A DNA stretch of 64,000 nt, from NCBI GenBank assembly GCA_017347485.1, contig AP021857.1, positions 2,027,390 through 2,091,389 of the forward strand, in the 5' to 3' direction. The notes beneath the pieces were generated by a model. The model ran no database searches and was not told the DNA's origin. It saw only the letters and a program-made list of their open reading frames with translations. Positions 46,758-57,798 of this stretch are shown piece by piece. The position numbers and the translations under genes are program-made. The stretch's first letter is position 1. Each line of letters begins with the position of its first letter. Source of the stretch: Candidatus Desulfobacillus denitrificans (GTDB lineage Bacteria; Pseudomonadota; Gammaproteobacteria; Burkholderiales; Rhodocyclaceae).

Positions 46758-49084
46758 CAGGCGCGCTCCACGGTGAGTTCGCCCTGCATCGGGCCGAGGC
46801 CGGAAGTCAGTTCGTGGCCGGCAGCGACACGCACGCAGCCGTCGGGCACGCCGGCATCGAGCTGGGCGGCAAGAATCGCCGTCCCGCCGAGACTGACTTT
46901 TACTTGCGCGCCGGCGGCAAGGCCCAGCTTCGCCAGCGTGGCGGCATTCATGCGCGCCGCGGGCGGCGCCGCATCGCGCGTCTTCTGCAGCGAAGGCGCA
47001 CGGCGCGCCAGAGGATCGGCGAAATGAATCGGCACGTCGGCAATGCGCTGCAACGCAGGCGCAGGTGCGGCCAGATTGAGGGCGACGCCGTCGGCCTGGT
47101 TGTTCAGTCGTTCGGCCACCGAGGCGGGCTTGCCGCCGAGGACTTCGGCGCGCACGGCTTCGGAACTCTCCTGTTCGAATCCGGGCAGGCCGAGCAGGTT
47201 GCCCAGCACGCGCAGCACCTTCCACGCCGGGCGTGTCTCGCCCAGCGGTTTCACCACGGCATTGAAGCTCTGCACGCGACCTTCGGTATTGATGAAAGTG
47301 CCGGAGGTTTCGGTGAACGGCGCGATCGGCAGGATCACATGGGCGTAGTCGACGGCGCGGGTCTTGAACGGCGTCAGCGCCACGACCAGGTCGGCGGCCT
47401 TCAGTGCGGCCAGCGCCTGCTGCGGATTGGCGCAGTCGAGTTCGGGTTCGGCGTGCAGGACGAAATAGGCGCGGCAAGACTCGGCCAGCATGCGCACGGC
47501 GTTGAGGCCCGAAGCATTCGGCACGGCGTGGGCGACGTAGCCGCCGACCGAGTTGGCCGCTTCGCCCAGGTAGCCGAAGCGCGCGCCGGTCAGCTCGGCC
47601 AGCTTCTGCGCCAGGGCATGCAGCGTCGCCGCCTGCGCATGTTGCTGGGCGAAGTTGCCGAGGAAAATGGCGCCCTTCTCGCCGGAGACCAGGCTCTCGG
47701 CGATGGCCTTCGCCGCGGCGGACGGCTGCACGCCGGCCAGCGCGGCATCGACGGCGGCGCCCTTCGCCTCGGCGACCGCCTTGACGATGCCGGCGAGTTC
47801 CGCCGCCAGCGCCGACGGCGCGACGATGGACTTGGCGTGCAGATTGATCAGCTGGTCGTCATCGGCGACGTGCAGCAGGCTGACGCGGGTGGACTTCTTC
47901 GCCGCCTGGCGCAGACGCTGGGCCAGCAGCGGATGGTCCTTGCGCAGGAAGCTGCCGACGACCAGCACGCGGTCCAGCGTGGGGATCTCGGCAACCGGCA
48001 TTCCCAGCCAGGGCGTCACACCCTTGCCGTCGAGGGAAAAGTCAGTCTGGCGGAGACGGCAGTCGACGTTCTCGCTGCCGGCGCCGCGCACGAATTTTTG
48101 CAGGAGATGGAGTTCTTCCAGCGTGGCATGCGGCGAGGCGAGCGCGCCGACCGAGGCGACGCCATGCTCGCGCACCACGCGCTTCAAATCGCTGCCGATG
48201 AATTCCAGTGCCGTCTGCCAATCCACCTCGCGCCATTCGCCGCACTGCTTGAGCATCGGCCGGGTCAAACGGGCATCGGAATTCAGCGCCTCGTAGGAGA
48301 AGCGGTCCTTGTCCGACAGCCAGCACTCGTTGACATCCTCGTTCTCCAGCGGCAGGACACGGAGAACGCGGTCATGCTTGACCTGGACGATCAGGTTGGC
48401 GCCGAGGCCGTCGTGCGGACTCACCGACTTGCGGCGCGACAGCTCCCAGGTGCGGGCGGCGAAGCGGAAGGGTTTCGAGGTCAGGGCGCCGACCGGGCAT
48501 AGGTCGATGACGTTGCCGGACAGCTCGGAATCCACCGTCTTCTCGATGAAGGGCATGATCTCGGCGTGCTCGCCGCGGAAGGCCTGACCGAGCTCCATCA
48601 GGCCGGCAATCTCCTGCGTGAAGCGGACGCAGCGGGTGCAGTGGATGCAGCGCGTCATGTCGGTGGCGATGAGCGGGCCGAGGTTCTTGTTCACCACCAC
48701 ACGCTTCTCTTCTTCGTAGCGCGCGGCACTCTGGCCGTAACCGACGGCGAGATCCTGCAACTGGCATTCGCCGCCCTGGTCGCAGATCGGGCAGTCGAGC
48801 GGGTGGTTGATGAGCAGGAACTCCATCACTCCTTTTTGGGCGTGCACCGCCAATTCCGAGTGGGTCATCACCTTCATGCCGTTGGTGACCGGCGTGGCGC
48901 AGGCCGGCAGCGGCTTCGGCGCCTTTTCCACCTGCACCAGACACATGCGGCAGTTGGCGGCGATGGACAGCTTCTTGTGATAACAGAAGTGCGGGATGAA
49001 GATGCCGAGCTGGTGCGCGGCATCCATCACGGTGCTGCCGTCGGCTACCTCGGTTTTCCTGCCGTCGATCTCGATTTCCAGCAT
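46757..49084 (-). CDS. nuoG: NADH-quinone oxidoreductase subunit G
   Basis: Largest peripheral subunit, carrying [2Fe-2S] N1b and [4Fe-4S] N4 and N5. The 775-residue protein begins [20 protein letters not shown] (2Fe-2S ferredoxin fold), with cysteines in [20 protein letters not shown] and LPACATPV. Then come the His/Cys ligands of N5 in [20 protein letters not shown] and the N4-type set [20 protein letters not shown]. The C-terminal half is a molybdopterin-oxidoreductase-like domain without cofactor, shortened compared with E. coli NuoG (~908 residues), as in mitochondrial-type complex I. It starts 3 bp after nuoF. Confidence 0.96.
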   Translation of the reverse strand: MLEIEIDGRKTEVADGSTVMDAAHQLGIFIPHFCYHKKLSIAANCRMCLVQVEKAPKPLPACATPVTNGMKVMTHSELAVHAQKGVMEFLLINHPLDCPICDQGGECQLQDLAVGYGQSAARYEEEKRVVVNKNLGPLIATDMTRCIHCTRCVRFTQEIAGLMELGQAFRGEHAEIMPFIEKTVDSELSGNVIDLCPVGALTSKPFRFAARTWELSRRKSVSPHDGLGANLIVQVKHDRVLRVLPLENEDVNECWLSDKDRFSYEALNSDARLTRPMLKQCGEWREVDWQTALEFIGSDLKRVVREHGVASVGALASPHATLEELHLLQKFVRGAGSENVDCRLRQTDFSLDGKGVTPWLGMPVAEIPTLDRVLVVGSFLRKDHPLLAQRLRQAAKKSTRVSLLHVADDDQLINLHAKSIVAPSALAAELAGIVKAVAEAKGAAVDAALAGVQPSAAAKAIAESLVSGEKGAIFLGNFAQQHAQAATLHALAQKLAELTGARFGYLGEAANSVGGYVAHAVPNASGLNAVRMLAESCRAYFVLHAEPELDCANPQQALAALKAADLVVALTPFKTRAVDYAHVILPIAPFTETSGTFINTEGRVQSFNAVVKPLGETRPAWKVLRVLGNLLGLPGFEQESSEAVRAEVLGGKPASVAERLNNQADGVALNLAAPAPALQRIADVPIHFADPLARRAPSLQKTRDAAPPAARMNAATLAKLGLAAGAQVKVSLGGTAILAAQLDAGVPDGCVRVAAGHELTSGLGPMQGELTVERA

Positions 49085-49087
49085 GAG

Positions 49088-50401
49088 CTACGCCACCTTG
49101 AAAAAGCCGCTGCCGGCGCGCTGCACGTCGGGCGGGACGAGGCAGCGCTTGTGTTCGATGTGATACTCGAATTCCGGCCTGAAATGCTTGATGAAGCTCT
49201 TCACCGGCATGGAGGCGGCGTCGCCGAGGGCGCAGATGGTTCGTCCCATGATGTTGTCGGTGATGCTGTTGAGCAGATCGAGGTCCTCCGGCCGCCCCTC
49301 GCCGTGCTCGATGCGCTTGACGACGCGCCACAGCCAGCCGGTGCCCTCGCGGCAGGGCGTGCACTGGCCGCAGGACTCCTCGTAATAGAAATAATCGAGC
49401 CGCAGCAGGGCATTCACCATGCAGGTGGTCTCGTCCATGACGATCACCGCGCCCGAGCCGAGCATGGAGCCGGCCTTGGCGATGGAGTCGTAGTCGAGCG
49501 TGCATTCCATGATGATCTCGGCCGGCAGCACCGGCGCGGAAGAACCGCCGGGAATGACCGCCTTCAGCTTGCGCCCGCCGCGCACGCCGCCCGCCATCTC
49601 GATGAGATCCTTGAACGGCGTGCCCATCGGCACCTCGAAGTTGCCGGGCCGGTTGACATGGCCGGAGACGGAGAACAGCTTGGTGCCGCCGTTGTTCGGC
49701 TTGCCCAGCTCGAGGAACCTGTCGCCGCCCTCGTTGATGATGTAGGGCACCGAGGCGAAGGTCTCGGTGTTGTTGATCGTCGTCGGCTTGCCGTAGAGGC
49801 CGAAGCTCGCCGGAAACGGCGGCTTGAAGCGCGGCTGGCCCTTCTTGCCCTCGATCGATTCGAGCAGCGCGGTCTCCTCGCCGCAGATGTAGGCGCCGTA
49901 GCCGTGGTGGGCCTGCAGTTCGAAGCTGAAGTCGGAGCCGAGGATGTTGTTGCCGAGCAGCTTCGCGGCGCGCGCCTCCTCGAGTGCTTCCTCGAAGCGC
50001 TTGTAGATCTCCCAGATCTCGCCGTGGATGTAGTTGTAGCCGCGCGCGCAACCCATGGCGTAGCCGGCGATGATCATGCCCTCGATCACCATGTGCGGGT
50101 TCCAGCGCAGGATGTCGCGGTCCTTGAAAGTGCCCGGCTCGCCCTCATCGGAGTTGCAGACGACGTACTTGGCGCCGGGGAACTGGCGCGGCATGAAGCT
50201 CCACTTCAGGCCGGTCGGGAAGCCGGCGCCGCCGCGGCCGCGCAACGAGGACTTCTTCAATTCACCGACGATCTGGTCGGCGGGAATATTCTCTGCGATG
50301 ATCTTCTTCAGCGCGCCATAGCCGCCGCGCTTGACGTACTCGGCGAGGCGCCAGCTGCGCTCGCCCTCTTCCGCGTTCAGGATGAAGCCCAGCGCGCCCA
50401 T
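49088..50401 (-). CDS. nuoF: NADH-quinone oxidoreductase subunit F
   Basis: FMN- and NADH-binding subunit with [4Fe-4S] N3. The ATG at 50401 overlaps the nuoE stop (TAATG) and gives 437 residues. Features are the NADH-binding [20 protein letters not shown], the FMN segment [40 protein letters not shown], and N3 ligands in [15 protein letters not shown] plus a later cysteine in [13 protein letters not shown]. The longer ORF to 50632 reads nuoE out of phase. Confidence 0.97.
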   Translation of the reverse strand: MGALGFILNAEEGERSWRLAEYVKRGGYGALKKIIAENIPADQIVGELKKSSLRGRGGAGFPTGLKWSFMPRQFPGAKYVVCNSDEGEPGTFKDRDILRWNPHMVIEGMIIAGYAMGCARGYNYIHGEIWEIYKRFEEALEEARAAKLLGNNILGSDFSFELQAHHGYGAYICGEETALLESIEGKKGQPRFKPPFPASFGLYGKPTTINNTETFASVPYIINEGGDRFLELGKPNNGGTKLFSVSGHVNRPGNFEVPMGTPFKDLIEMAGGVRGGRKLKAVIPGGSSAPVLPAEIIMECTLDYDSIAKAGSMLGSGAVIVMDETTCMVNALLRLDYFYYEESCGQCTPCREGTGWLWRVVKRIEHGEGRPEDLDLLNSITDNIMGRTICALGDAASMPVKSFIKHFRPEFEYHIEHKRCLVPPDVQRAGSGFFKVA

Positions 50402-50874
50402 TACTCGCACTCCCCAAGCAGCGCGTCGATCCGCGCCGGCTGCATGAAGCTGCACATGCGCACGTTGTTCACCAGCAGTACCGGCGCGTCGCCGCAGGCG
50501 CCCATGCACTCGCCTTCCTTCAGGGTGAACTTGCCGTCGGCGGTGGTCTCGTTGAAGCCGACGCCGAGCTTCTGCTTCAGGTAGTCGGCGGCATGCACGC
50601 CGCCCGAGAGCGCGCACGGCAGATTGGTGCACACCGTGATCTTGTACTTGCCGACCGGAGCGAGGTCGTACATGTTGTAGAAGCTCGCCACTTCATACAC
50701 CGCCACCGGCGGCATGCCGAGGTAGCACGCCACCTCTTCCAGGGTCTCGGTGGACAGCCAGCCTTGCTCCATCTGGGCGATGGCCAGCGCCGCCATCACG
50801 GCGGACTGCTTCTGCTCCGCCGGGTACTTGGCGATCTCGCGGTCGATTTTCCGGAATGCGTCCTGACTCAGCAT
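50401..50874 (-). CDS. nuoE: NADH-quinone oxidoreductase subunit E
   Basis: 157-residue thioredoxin-like subunit with [2Fe-2S] cluster N1a. Ligands C82 and C87 ([11 protein letters not shown]) and C123 and C127 ([11 protein letters not shown]) have the standard spacing. The N-terminal helical domain reads [20 protein letters not shown]. The start is 4 bp after the nuoD stop. Confidence 0.97.
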   Translation of the reverse strand: MLSQDAFRKIDREIAKYPAEQKQSAVMAALAIAQMEQGWLSTETLEEVACYLGMPPVAVYEVASFYNMYDLAPVGKYKITVCTNLPCALSGGVHAADYLKQKLGVGFNETTADGKFTLKEGECMGACGDAPVLLVNNVRMCSFMQPARIDALLGECE

Positions 50875-50878
50875 GGCG

Positions 50879-52132
50879 TTATCTATCCGTGTCGCCCAGC
50901 ACCAGGTCGATGGTGCCGATGATGGCGGTGGCGTCGGCGATCATATGGCCCTTCGCCATCTCGTCGGTGGCGGCAAGGTGCGGGAAACCCGGCGAGCGCA
51001 GCTTGAGGCGGTAGGGCTTGTTGCCGCCGTCGGAGATGGCGTAGACGCCGAACTCCCCCTTCGGGTGCTCGATGGCGGCATAGACTTCGCCCGGCGGCAC
51101 GTGCATACCCTCGGTGAACAGCTTGAAGTGATGGATCAGGTCTTCCATGCCGGCCTTCATCTTCTCGCGCGGCGGCGGCGCCACCTTGTGGTTGTCGGTG
51201 ATCACCGGGCCGGGGTTTTTCCGCAGCCAGTCGATGCACTGCCTGACGATGCGGTTGGCCTGGCGCATCTCCTCGATGCGCACGAGATAACGGTCGTAGC
51301 AGTCGCCGTTCACGCCGACCGGCACATCGAATTCCATGCGGTCGTAGACCTCGTAGGGCTGCTTCTTGCGCAGATCCCATTCGACGCCGGAACCGCGCAG
51401 CATCGGGCCGGAAAAGCCGAGCGCCAGCGCCCGCTCGGGCGAGACGACGCCGACGCCGACGGTGCGCTGCTTCCAGATGCGGTTGTCGGTGAGCAGCGTC
51501 TCGTACTCGTCGACGTAGGTCGGGAAGCGGTTGGTGAAGTCCTCGAGGAAGTCGAGCAGCGAGCCCTGGCGCGCCTCGTTCAGGCGCCGCACGGTCTCGG
51601 CGTTCTTGAACTTGTTTTCGGCGTACTGCGGCATGCGCTCCGGCAGGTCGCGGTAGACGCCGCCCGGGCGGTAGTAGGCGGCATGCAGGCGGGCGCCGGA
51701 GACGGCCTCGTACACGTCCATCAGGTCTTCCCGCTCGCGGAAGGTGTACAGCACCATGGTCATGGCGCCGATGTCGAGGGCGTGGGTGCCGATGTTGAGC
51801 AGGTGGTTGAGGATGCGCGTCACCTCGTCCATCATGACGCGGATGTACTGGGCGCGCAGCGGTACCTCGACGCCGAGCAGTTTCTCCACTGCCAGACAGT
51901 AGGCGTGCTCGTTGCACATCATCGAGACGTAGTCGAGGCGGTCCAGGTAGGGCACCGTCTGCAGCCAGGTCTTGGTCTCGGCCAGTTTCTCGGTGGCGCG
52001 GTGCAGCAGGCCGATGTGCGGGTCGGCGCGGACGATCACCTCGCCGTCGAGCTCCAGCACCAGGCGCAGCACGCCGTGCGCCGCCGGGTGCTGCGGCCCG
52101 AAGTTGATGGTGTAGTTGCGGATCTCAGCCAT
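50879..52132 (-). CDS. nuoD: NADH-quinone oxidoreductase subunit D
   Basis: 49-kDa-type subunit that lines the quinone site. Start at the ATG at 52132 ([20 protein letters not shown]), overlapping nuoC by 8 bp; an ATG at 52147 adds five residues and is less typical. The 417-residue protein has [40 protein letters not shown] and [17 protein letters not shown], and ends with the conserved [14 protein letters not shown]. nuoC and nuoD are separate here, not fused as in E. coli. Confidence 0.97.
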   Translation of the reverse strand: MAEIRNYTINFGPQHPAAHGVLRLVLELDGEVIVRADPHIGLLHRATEKLAETKTWLQTVPYLDRLDYVSMMCNEHAYCLAVEKLLGVEVPLRAQYIRVMMDEVTRILNHLLNIGTHALDIGAMTMVLYTFREREDLMDVYEAVSGARLHAAYYRPGGVYRDLPERMPQYAENKFKNAETVRRLNEARQGSLLDFLEDFTNRFPTYVDEYETLLTDNRIWKQRTVGVGVVSPERALALGFSGPMLRGSGVEWDLRKKQPYEVYDRMEFDVPVGVNGDCYDRYLVRIEEMRQANRIVRQCIDWLRKNPGPVITDNHKVAPPPREKMKAGMEDLIHHFKLFTEGMHVPPGEVYAAIEHPKGEFGVYAISDGGNKPYRLKLRSPGFPHLAATDEMAKGHMIADATAIIGTIDLVLGDTDR

Positions 52133-52730
52133 GGCCGACGTCTCCATAGCTGTCCTCGCGGATGATGCGCGGCGTGTTCTCGCGCGGCTCGATGGTCACC
52201 GGCTGATAGACCACGCGGCGCTGGTCGGGGTCGTAGCGCATCTCGACGTAGCCGGAAATCGGGAAATCCTTGCGGAAAGGATGGCCGACGAAGCCATAGT
52301 CGGAAAGAATGCGGCGCAGGTCGGGATGGCCCTCGAACAGGATGCCGTAGAGGTCGAAGGCCTCGCGCTCATACCAGTTGGCGCTGTTCCACAGGCCGAC
52401 CACCGAAGGCAGCACGGGGAAGCCGTCGTCCGGCGCGAAGACGCGCAGGCGCAGGCGCCAGTTCTTCGACACGGAAGTCAGGTGGCACACCGCGGCGAAG
52501 CGCGGGCCGCTCCAGGCGCCGTCGCCCCAGGCGGAATAATCCACGCCGGTCAGGTCCATCAACTGCTCGAAGCGCAGGTCGGGATGGTCGCGCAGGATGC
52601 GCGCAGTCTCGAGGTAGTGCCCGGCAGCAACCTCGAGAGTGACTTCCCCGAGGGACGTCTTCAGGCCGGCGACGCGGTCGCCAAGCACGTTCTGCAGATT
52701 CTGGCACAGCGATTCGAGCCTGGCGCTCAT
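52125..52730 (-). CDS. nuoC: NADH-quinone oxidoreductase subunit C
   Basis: 30-kDa-type peripheral subunit, 201 residues. Family segments are [40 protein letters not shown] and [20 protein letters not shown], followed by [19 protein letters not shown]. It lies 20 bp after nuoB and overlaps nuoD by 8 bp. Confidence 0.97.
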   Translation of the reverse strand: MSARLESLCQNLQNVLGDRVAGLKTSLGEVTLEVAAGHYLETARILRDHPDLRFEQLMDLTGVDYSAWGDGAWSGPRFAAVCHLTSVSKNWRLRLRVFAPDDGFPVLPSVVGLWNSANWYEREAFDLYGILFEGHPDLRRILSDYGFVGHPFRKDFPISGYVEMRYDPDQRRVVYQPVTIEPRENTPRIIREDSYGDVGHG

Positions 52731-52750
52731 ATTTTTCCGTCAGCCTGTGT

Positions 52751-53227
52751 TCAGCGCGCGATGGTGCTGGTGCGCTTGATCTTGTTCTGGAGTTGGATCA
52801 GCCCGTAGAGCAGCGCTTCCGCCGTCGGCGGACAGCCCGGCACGTATACGTCCACCGGCACGATGCGGTCGCAGCCGCGCACGACGGAGTAGGAATAGTG
52901 GTAGTAGCCGCCGCCGTTGGCGCAGGAGCCCATCGACACCACCCAGCGCGGCTCAGCCATCTGGTCGTAGACCTTGCGCAGGGCCGGCGCCATCTTGTTG
53001 GTCAGGGTGCCGGCGACGATCATCACGTCGGACTGGCGCGGGCTGGGGCGGAAAACGATTCCGAAGCGGTCGAGGTCGTAGCGCGAGCAGCCGGCATGGA
53101 TCATCTCGACGGCGCAGCAGGCCAGGCCGAAGGTCATCGGCCACATCGAGCCGGTGCGCGTCCAGTTGATGACGGTGTCGAGGGTGGTGGTGACGAAGCC
53201 CTTTTCCAGGACGCCTTCGATGCTCAT
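52751..53227 (-). CDS. nuoB: NADH-quinone oxidoreductase subunit B
   Basis: PSST-type subunit that holds [4Fe-4S] cluster N2, the electron donor to quinone. The 158-residue protein has the adjacent cysteines C37 and C38 ([10 protein letters not shown]), C102 ([10 protein letters not shown]) and C132 ([10 protein letters not shown]), all in the expected positions. It starts 7 bp after nuoA. Confidence 0.98.
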   Translation of the reverse strand: MSIEGVLEKGFVTTTLDTVINWTRTGSMWPMTFGLACCAVEMIHAGCSRYDLDRFGIVFRPSPRQSDVMIVAGTLTNKMAPALRKVYDQMAEPRWVVSMGSCANGGGYYHYSYSVVRGCDRIVPVDVYVPGCPPTAEALLYGLIQLQNKIKRTSTIAR

Positions 53228-53234
53228 GGCCCGC

Positions 53235-53609
53235 TCACTCCCAGTCCAGCGCGCCCTTGGCCCAGGCGTAGATGTAGCCGATGACCAGGATGCCGATGAA
53301 GATCATCATCTCGAAGAAGCCGAACATCCGCATGGTGTCGGAGGCGACGATGTCCTTGAAGATCACCGCCCAGGGGAAGAGGAAGGCGATTTCCAGGTCG
53401 AACAGGATGAAGATGATGGCGATCAGGTAGAAGCGCACGTCGAACTTCATGCGCGCGTCCTCGAAGGCCTCGAAGCCGCATTCGAAGGGGGAGAGTTTTT
53501 CGCTGTCGGGCCGGTTCGGGGCAATCAGCCAGCCGAGAAGGATGGGGGCACACCCGAAGGCCAGGCCGACGAGTATGAAGACGAGGACAGGAAAGTAGTT
53601 TTCCAACAT
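53235..53609 (-). CDS. nuoA: NADH-quinone oxidoreductase subunit A
   Basis: First gene of the complex I operon. The 124-residue three-helix protein has the conserved loop [20 protein letters not shown] and the second helix [20 protein letters not shown]. The frame is preceded by tRNA-Leu(GAG), ~90 bp upstream in the same direction, so the operon promoter may lie between them or the tRNA may be cut from the same transcript. Overall nuoA-N order is the standard fourteen-gene set with no insertions. Confidence 0.97.
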   Translation of the reverse strand: MLENYFPVLVFILVGLAFGCAPILLGWLIAPNRPDSEKLSPFECGFEAFEDARMKFDVRFYLIAIIFILFDLEIAFLFPWAVIFKDIVASDTMRMFGFFEMMIFIGILVIGYIYAWAKGALDWE

Positions 53610-53700
53610 AGTCTGCGCGGATGCCTTCCAGCCACTCCGCCGAGCCCTTCGTGTTCAACATCACAGTGAGCCCGACCAGCTGGCAGGACTCCAAGTATTC

Positions 53701-53785
53701 TGGTGCCGACGGTGAGACTCGAACTCACACGGCTTTCGCCACTACCCCCTCAAGATAGCGTGTCTACCAATTTCACCACGTCGGC
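53701..53785 (-). tRNA. tRNA-Leu (anticodon GAG)
   Basis: 85-nt class II tRNA on the minus strand with long variable arm (GGCGAAAGCC) and CCA encoded. Acceptor stem GCCGACG pairs with CGTCGGC. The anticodon loop CTTGAGG gives GAG, reading CTC/CTT. Its place between secG and nuoA is common in betaproteobacteria. Confidence 0.96.
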
Positions 53786-53884
53786 ATGCAATCCGCGCTT
53801 CCGCCACGTCTTCGTGGCTGAACCACCTGTTTCTTATGACGACGCAAAAAATAATTATACCTTCTTTTTGCGCCGCAGCATTGC

Positions 53885-54247
53885 TTACTTCGGAATTTCC
53901 TTCGCTTTTGAGTCCGCTGCCGCAGCCGGTTGGGTTGGAACCTGTTCAAGCGGGACCGCCGGCTGCGTCTTGACCTGTTCCATGACGCTGCCTGGCGCCT
54001 GCGTGCGATTCGTCGCCATATAGCTCAATCCCAGACTGGTCAGGAAAAATACCGTGGCCAGGATTGCCGTCGTGCGGCTGAGGAAGTTGGCCGAACCCGA
54101 GGCGCCGAACAGGCTGCCGGAAGCGCCGCTGCCGAACGCAGCCCCCATGTCTGCCCCCTTGCCGTGCTGCAGCAGGACCAGGCCGATGACAGTCGCCCCC
54201 ACCAGGATGTGCACCGTGAGAATCAGCGGAAAAAGAATGCCGTCCAT
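53885..54247 (-). CDS. secG: Protein-export membrane protein SecG
   Basis: Small subunit of the SecYEG translocon. Two membrane helices flank the conserved loop VLLQHGKGADMGAAFGSGAS, followed by GSLFGASGSANFLSRTTAIL. A Pro/Gln/Lys-rich cytosolic tail closes the protein. The ATG at 54247 (MDGILFPLILTVHIL) is preferred over 54253 (adds Met-Ala) by similarity to known SecG starts; the ribosome binding site does not decide. It lies between tpiA and tRNA-Leu. Confidence 0.94.
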   Translation of the reverse strand: MDGILFPLILTVHILVGATVIGLVLLQHGKGADMGAAFGSGASGSLFGASGSANFLSRTTAILATVFFLTSLGLSYMATNRTQAPGSVMEQVKTQPAVPLEQVPTQPAAAADSKAKEIPK

Positions 54248-54269
54248 TGCCATTCCGATCGATAAAAAA

Positions 54270-55028
54270 TTAGCGCGCGCCGGCTGCTTGGCAGATCGCG
54301 ATGAAATCCTGCGCCACCAGGGAAGCGCCTCCGATCAAGCCGCCATCGATGTCCGCCATGCCGAACAGTTCAGCGGCATTTTGTGGCTTGACGCTGCCGC
54401 CGTAGAGGATCTGAATCCGCTGTGCCACGATCGCGTCGCTTTTTGCCAGCCGTCCGCGAATGAAGGCATGCACTTCCTGAGCCTGCTGCGGCGTTGCGGT
54501 TCGTCCCGTGCCGATCGCCCACACCGGCTCATAGGCGATCACGGCATTGGCAAAGCCGTTCATGCCGGCGGTCTGCGTTACGGCGTCGAGTTGGGCGGCG
54601 ATGACCTGCTCGGTAATATTGCCCTCCCGTTGCTCGATGGTTTCACCCAGGCAGAGTATCGGCGTCAGTCCGGCCTGCACCGCCGCGGCGAACTTCGCGG
54701 CCGCGGCCTCATTGCTCTCGCCAAAGAGGCTCCGCCGCTCGGAGTGGCCGACGATCGCGTAGCGGCAGCCGAAATCGGCCAGCATGGCCGCGCTGACCTC
54801 GCCCGTGTAAGCGCCCTGGGCATGCTCCGACAGGGTTTGCGCGCCCCAGGCGATGGCCGTGCTCTTCAGCAACTCTTGCGTCTGGGCCAGATAGGGAAAG
54901 GGCACACAGACGGCGCAATCGGCGCTGCCACCCTTGCCGATGGCCTGCACCAAGCTTTGCAGGAGATCGCGATTGCGGGCCAGCCCGCCATGCATCTTCC
55001 AGTTGCCCGCCACCAGTTTGCGCCGCAT
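54270..55028 (-). CDS. tpiA: Triosephosphate isomerase
   Basis: Interconverts glyceraldehyde 3-phosphate and dihydroxyacetone phosphate. The 252-residue TIM barrel starts RRKLVAGNWKMHGGLARNRD (Asn and Lys of the active site), and has CRYAIVGHSERRSLFGESNE (catalytic His region), VIAYEPVWAIGTGRTATPQQ (catalytic Glu and mobile loop) and ILYGGSVKPQNAAELFG. Normal length. It leads into secG (~16-22 bp gap). Confidence 0.97.
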   Translation of the reverse strand: MRRKLVAGNWKMHGGLARNRDLLQSLVQAIGKGGSADCAVCVPFPYLAQTQELLKSTAIAWGAQTLSEHAQGAYTGEVSAAMLADFGCRYAIVGHSERRSLFGESNEAAAAKFAAAVQAGLTPILCLGETIEQREGNITEQVIAAQLDAVTQTAGMNGFANAVIAYEPVWAIGTGRTATPQQAQEVHAFIRGRLAKSDAIVAQRIQILYGGSVKPQNAAELFGMADIDGGLIGGASLVAQDFIAICQAAGAR

Positions 55029-55108
55029 AGAATCCTGCCCGTATCCGGGAACGTCAAAAGCTCGGGATTTTAGCGTTTGGCCACGCCATGGTCAAATTGA
55101 AAGACGGA

Positions 55109-55561
55109 TCAGAAGCTTGCCGGCGGCACACGCAGCCAGAAGGTCACCGGGCCGTCGTTGGTCAGGCTGACCTGCATGTCGGCGCCAAAGCGGCCGCTGG
55201 CGGTGCCGGGGTGCTGCTGATTTGCGCGGGAGACAAGGAAATCGAACAGCCGACGCCCCTCCTCGGGCGGCGCGGCGGGCGTGAAGCTGGGGCGGTTGCC
55301 GCTGTTGGTATCGGCGGCGAGCGTGAATTGCGGCACCAGCAGCAGGCCGCCGCCGATGGCGCGCAGGCTCAGGTTCATCTTGCCCAGCGCATCGGAAAAA
55401 ACGCGGTAGTTGAGCAATCGCTCGAGCAAACGGCCGGCGCTTGACTCGTCGTCACCGCGCTCGGCGCACACCAGCACCAGCAGGCCGCGCCCGATGGCGC
55501 CGGCAGTCTCATTGCCGATGTCGACGCGCGCCGAAGACACCCGCTGCAGCAGGCCGATCAC
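55109..55561 (-). CDS. dtd: D-aminoacyl-tRNA deacylase
   Basis: Removes D-amino acids (and glycine) mischarged to tRNA. The 150-residue protein starts [20 protein letters not shown], has the GP motif in [13 protein letters not shown] near the C-terminus and NRPSF after the active-site strand. The usual SQxxL motif reads PQFTL here ([12 protein letters not shown]), a Ser-to-Pro change relative to the E. coli enzyme. The start overlaps the glmM stop by 4 bp. Confidence 0.94.
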   Translation of the reverse strand: MIGLLQRVSSARVDIGNETAGAIGRGLLVLVCAERGDDESSAGRLLERLLNYRVFSDALGKMNLSLRAIGGGLLLVPQFTLAADTNSGNRPSFTPAAPPEEGRRLFDFLVSRANQQHPGTASGRFGADMQVSLTNDGPVTFWLRVPPASF

Positions 55562-56910
55562 GCCGCTATACGCTGGACGATTTCGGCGATGTTCCTAGCC
55601 AGGCTCGCCACCTGCTGCGCCTCGCGGCCCTCGACCATCACGCGCAGGAGCGGCTCGGTGCCGGAGGCGCGCAGCAGCACCCGGCCGCTGCCGCCCAGTT
55701 CCTTTTCCGCCGCAAGGCGCGCCGATTCGATTTCCGGACGCCGCTGCCAGTCGAAACCACCGGGCAGCTTCACGTTGACCAGGGTCTGCGGATACAGCGT
55801 CAGGTCGGCGCAGGCCGCCTCCAGGCTGACCTGCTGCAGCCGCAGCGCCGCCAGCACCTGCAGGGCCGAGACGATGCCGTCGCCCGTGGTGTGGCGGTCG
55901 AGGCAGATGATGTGGCCGGAATTCTCGCCGCCCAGCTTCCAGCCGCGCTCGATGAGCGTTTCCAGGACGTAGCGGTCGCCGACCTTGGCGCGCACGACGG
56001 GCACACCCAGCTTCGCCAGCGCGTGCTCCAGGCCGAGATTGGTCATCAGCGTGCCGACCACGCCGGCGAGGCCGCCGTTCGCCAGGCGGCTGCGGGCGAT
56101 GACGTAGAGGAGCTGGTCGCCGTCGTAGAGCCGCCCCTTGGCATCGACCATCATGAGGCGGTCGCCGTCGCCGTCGAGGGCAATGCCTAGGTCGGCCCCC
56201 TGCGCCACCACGGCCTGCTGCAGCGCCTGCGGCGCGGTCGCCCCGACCTGGTCGTTGATGTTGAGCCCGTTCGGTTCGGCGCCGATGGCATGCACCTCGG
56301 CGCCCAGTTCGTGGAACACCTTGGGCGCGATGTGATAGGCCGCGCCGTTGGCGCAGTCGACCGCGATCTTCATGCCGCGCAGGTCGAACTCGGCCGGGAA
56401 GGTGCTCTTGCAGAATTCGACATAGCGGCCGGCCGCGTCGTCGACCCGTCGCGCCCTGCCGAGCTTGGACGGCGCGGCACAGCCCATCGGCTGCCCCAGG
56501 CGCGACTCGATCTCCGTCTCCACCGCGTCGGGCAACTTGGTGCCGCCGGCGGAGAAGAACTTGATGCCGTTGTCGGGATAGGGATTGTGCGAGGCCGAAA
56601 TGACCACGCCGGCCTGCAATCTCAAGGCGCGCGTCAGGTAGGCAATGGCCGGCGTCGGCAGCGGGCCGGTGAGCATGACGTCGACGCCCGCCGCGGCAAA
56701 GCCGGCTTCCAGCGCCGCCTCCAGCATGTAGCCGGAAATGCGCGTGTCCTTGCCGATCAGCACGGCCGGATGCTCTCCCGCCGGCAAGTGCTCGTGCGCC
56801 GCCAGGGTGGTGCCGGCGGCGTAACCCAGGCGCATGACGAAATCCGGCGTGATGGGCACCTCGCCCACCGTGCCGCGCACGCCATCCGTGCCGAAATATT
56901 TGCGTCCCAT
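55558..56910 (-). CDS. glmM: Phosphoglucosamine mutase
   Basis: Converts glucosamine 6-phosphate to glucosamine 1-phosphate for peptidoglycan and LPS. The ATG at 56910 gives [20 protein letters not shown] (the longer frame adds ten codons inside the folP boundary). The catalytic phosphoserine is in [19 protein letters not shown], the metal loop in [15 protein letters not shown], and the sugar-binding [12 protein letters not shown] and [15 protein letters not shown] follow. About 450 residues, as expected. It lies 2 bp after folP; ftsH-folP-glmM is the standard order. Confidence 0.97.
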   Translation of the reverse strand: MGRKYFGTDGVRGTVGEVPITPDFVMRLGYAAGTTLAAHEHLPAGEHPAVLIGKDTRISGYMLEAALEAGFAAAGVDVMLTGPLPTPAIAYLTRALRLQAGVVISASHNPYPDNGIKFFSAGGTKLPDAVETEIESRLGQPMGCAAPSKLGRARRVDDAAGRYVEFCKSTFPAEFDLRGMKIAVDCANGAAYHIAPKVFHELGAEVHAIGAEPNGLNINDQVGATAPQALQQAVVAQGADLGIALDGDGDRLMMVDAKGRLYDGDQLLYVIARSRLANGGLAGVVGTLMTNLGLEHALAKLGVPVVRAKVGDRYVLETLIERGWKLGGENSGHIICLDRHTTGDGIVSALQVLAALRLQQVSLEAACADLTLYPQTLVNVKLPGGFDWQRRPEIESARLAAEKELGGSGRVLLRASGTEPLLRVMVEGREAQQVASLARNIAEIVQRIAA

Positions 56911-56912
56911 GC

Positions 56913-57746
56913 CTACTCCTGATTGTCTACGGCCTGCCATACGGCCAGCGCGTCCTTCATTGCCGCCACGTCATGCACGCGCAGGATTCTAGCCCCATTC
57001 CGCGCGGCGAGGAGTGCCGCGGCCATGCTCGCCGCCTCGCGCTGACTGACTTTCCTCCCGGTGATTTCGCCGAGCATGGACTTGCGCGACAAGCCCGCCA
57101 GGACGCAGGCGCCCAGGTCGCGGAAGCGCGCCAGTTCCCGCAACAGGGCGAGATTGTGTTCGATCCGCTTGCCGAAGCCGAAGCCCGGATCGACGATGAT
57201 GCGTTCGGCGGCGATACCCGCCGCCTGCGCCGCCACGACCCGCTGGGCGAGAAAATCGTGCACTTCGGCCACGACGTCGTCGTAGCGCGGATCGGCCTGC
57301 ATGGTGCGCGGCTCGCCCTGCATGTGCATCAGGCAGACGGCCGCGCCCGATTCCGCCGCCGCCTCCAGCGCGCCCGGCGCCCGCAGGGCGGCAATGTCGT
57401 TGATGATCGAAGCGCCGGCGGCAACGGTACGTCGCATCACCTCGGGCTTCACCGTATCGACCGACAGCGGAATGCCTTCGCCGGCGAGCGCCTCGACCAC
57501 CGGCAGGACGCGACGCAGTTCCTCTTCCACTGACACGGATTGCGCGCCCGGCCGCGAGGACTCGCCGCCGATGTCGAGGATATCGGCGCCCGCCTCGACC
57601 AGTTGCCGCGCATGCGCCGCCGCTTGCGCCGTATCGCAATGACGGCCGCCGTCCGAAAAGGAATCCGGCGTGACGTTGACGATGCCCATGACGAGCGGGC
57701 GCTCGAGGGACAGGCGGATTTTGCCGCAAGCGAGATGGGTGGCCAT
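56913..57746 (-). CDS. folP: Dihydropteroate synthase
   Basis: Condenses p-aminobenzoate with dihydropterin pyrophosphate; target of sulfonamides. The 277-residue TIM-barrel protein has the pterin-site loop [79 protein letters not shown] and [16 protein letters not shown]. No known resistance insertion is visible in the first two loops. It follows ftsH by 52 bp. Confidence 0.97.
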   Translation of the reverse strand: MATHLACGKIRLSLERPLVMGIVNVTPDSFSDGGRHCDTAQAAAHARQLVEAGADILDIGGESSRPGAQSVSVEEELRRVLPVVEALAGEGIPLSVDTVKPEVMRRTVAAGASIINDIAALRAPGALEAAAESGAAVCLMHMQGEPRTMQADPRYDDVVAEVHDFLAQRVVAAQAAGIAAERIIVDPGFGFGKRIEHNLALLRELARFRDLGACVLAGLSRKSMLGEITGRKVSQREAASMAAALLAARNGARILRVHDVAAMKDALAVWQAVDNQE

Positions 57747-57798
57747 AAGACGAGGCCGGATCGGTCGCCCGATCCGGCCCTTCTTCGGTACAGCCGGA

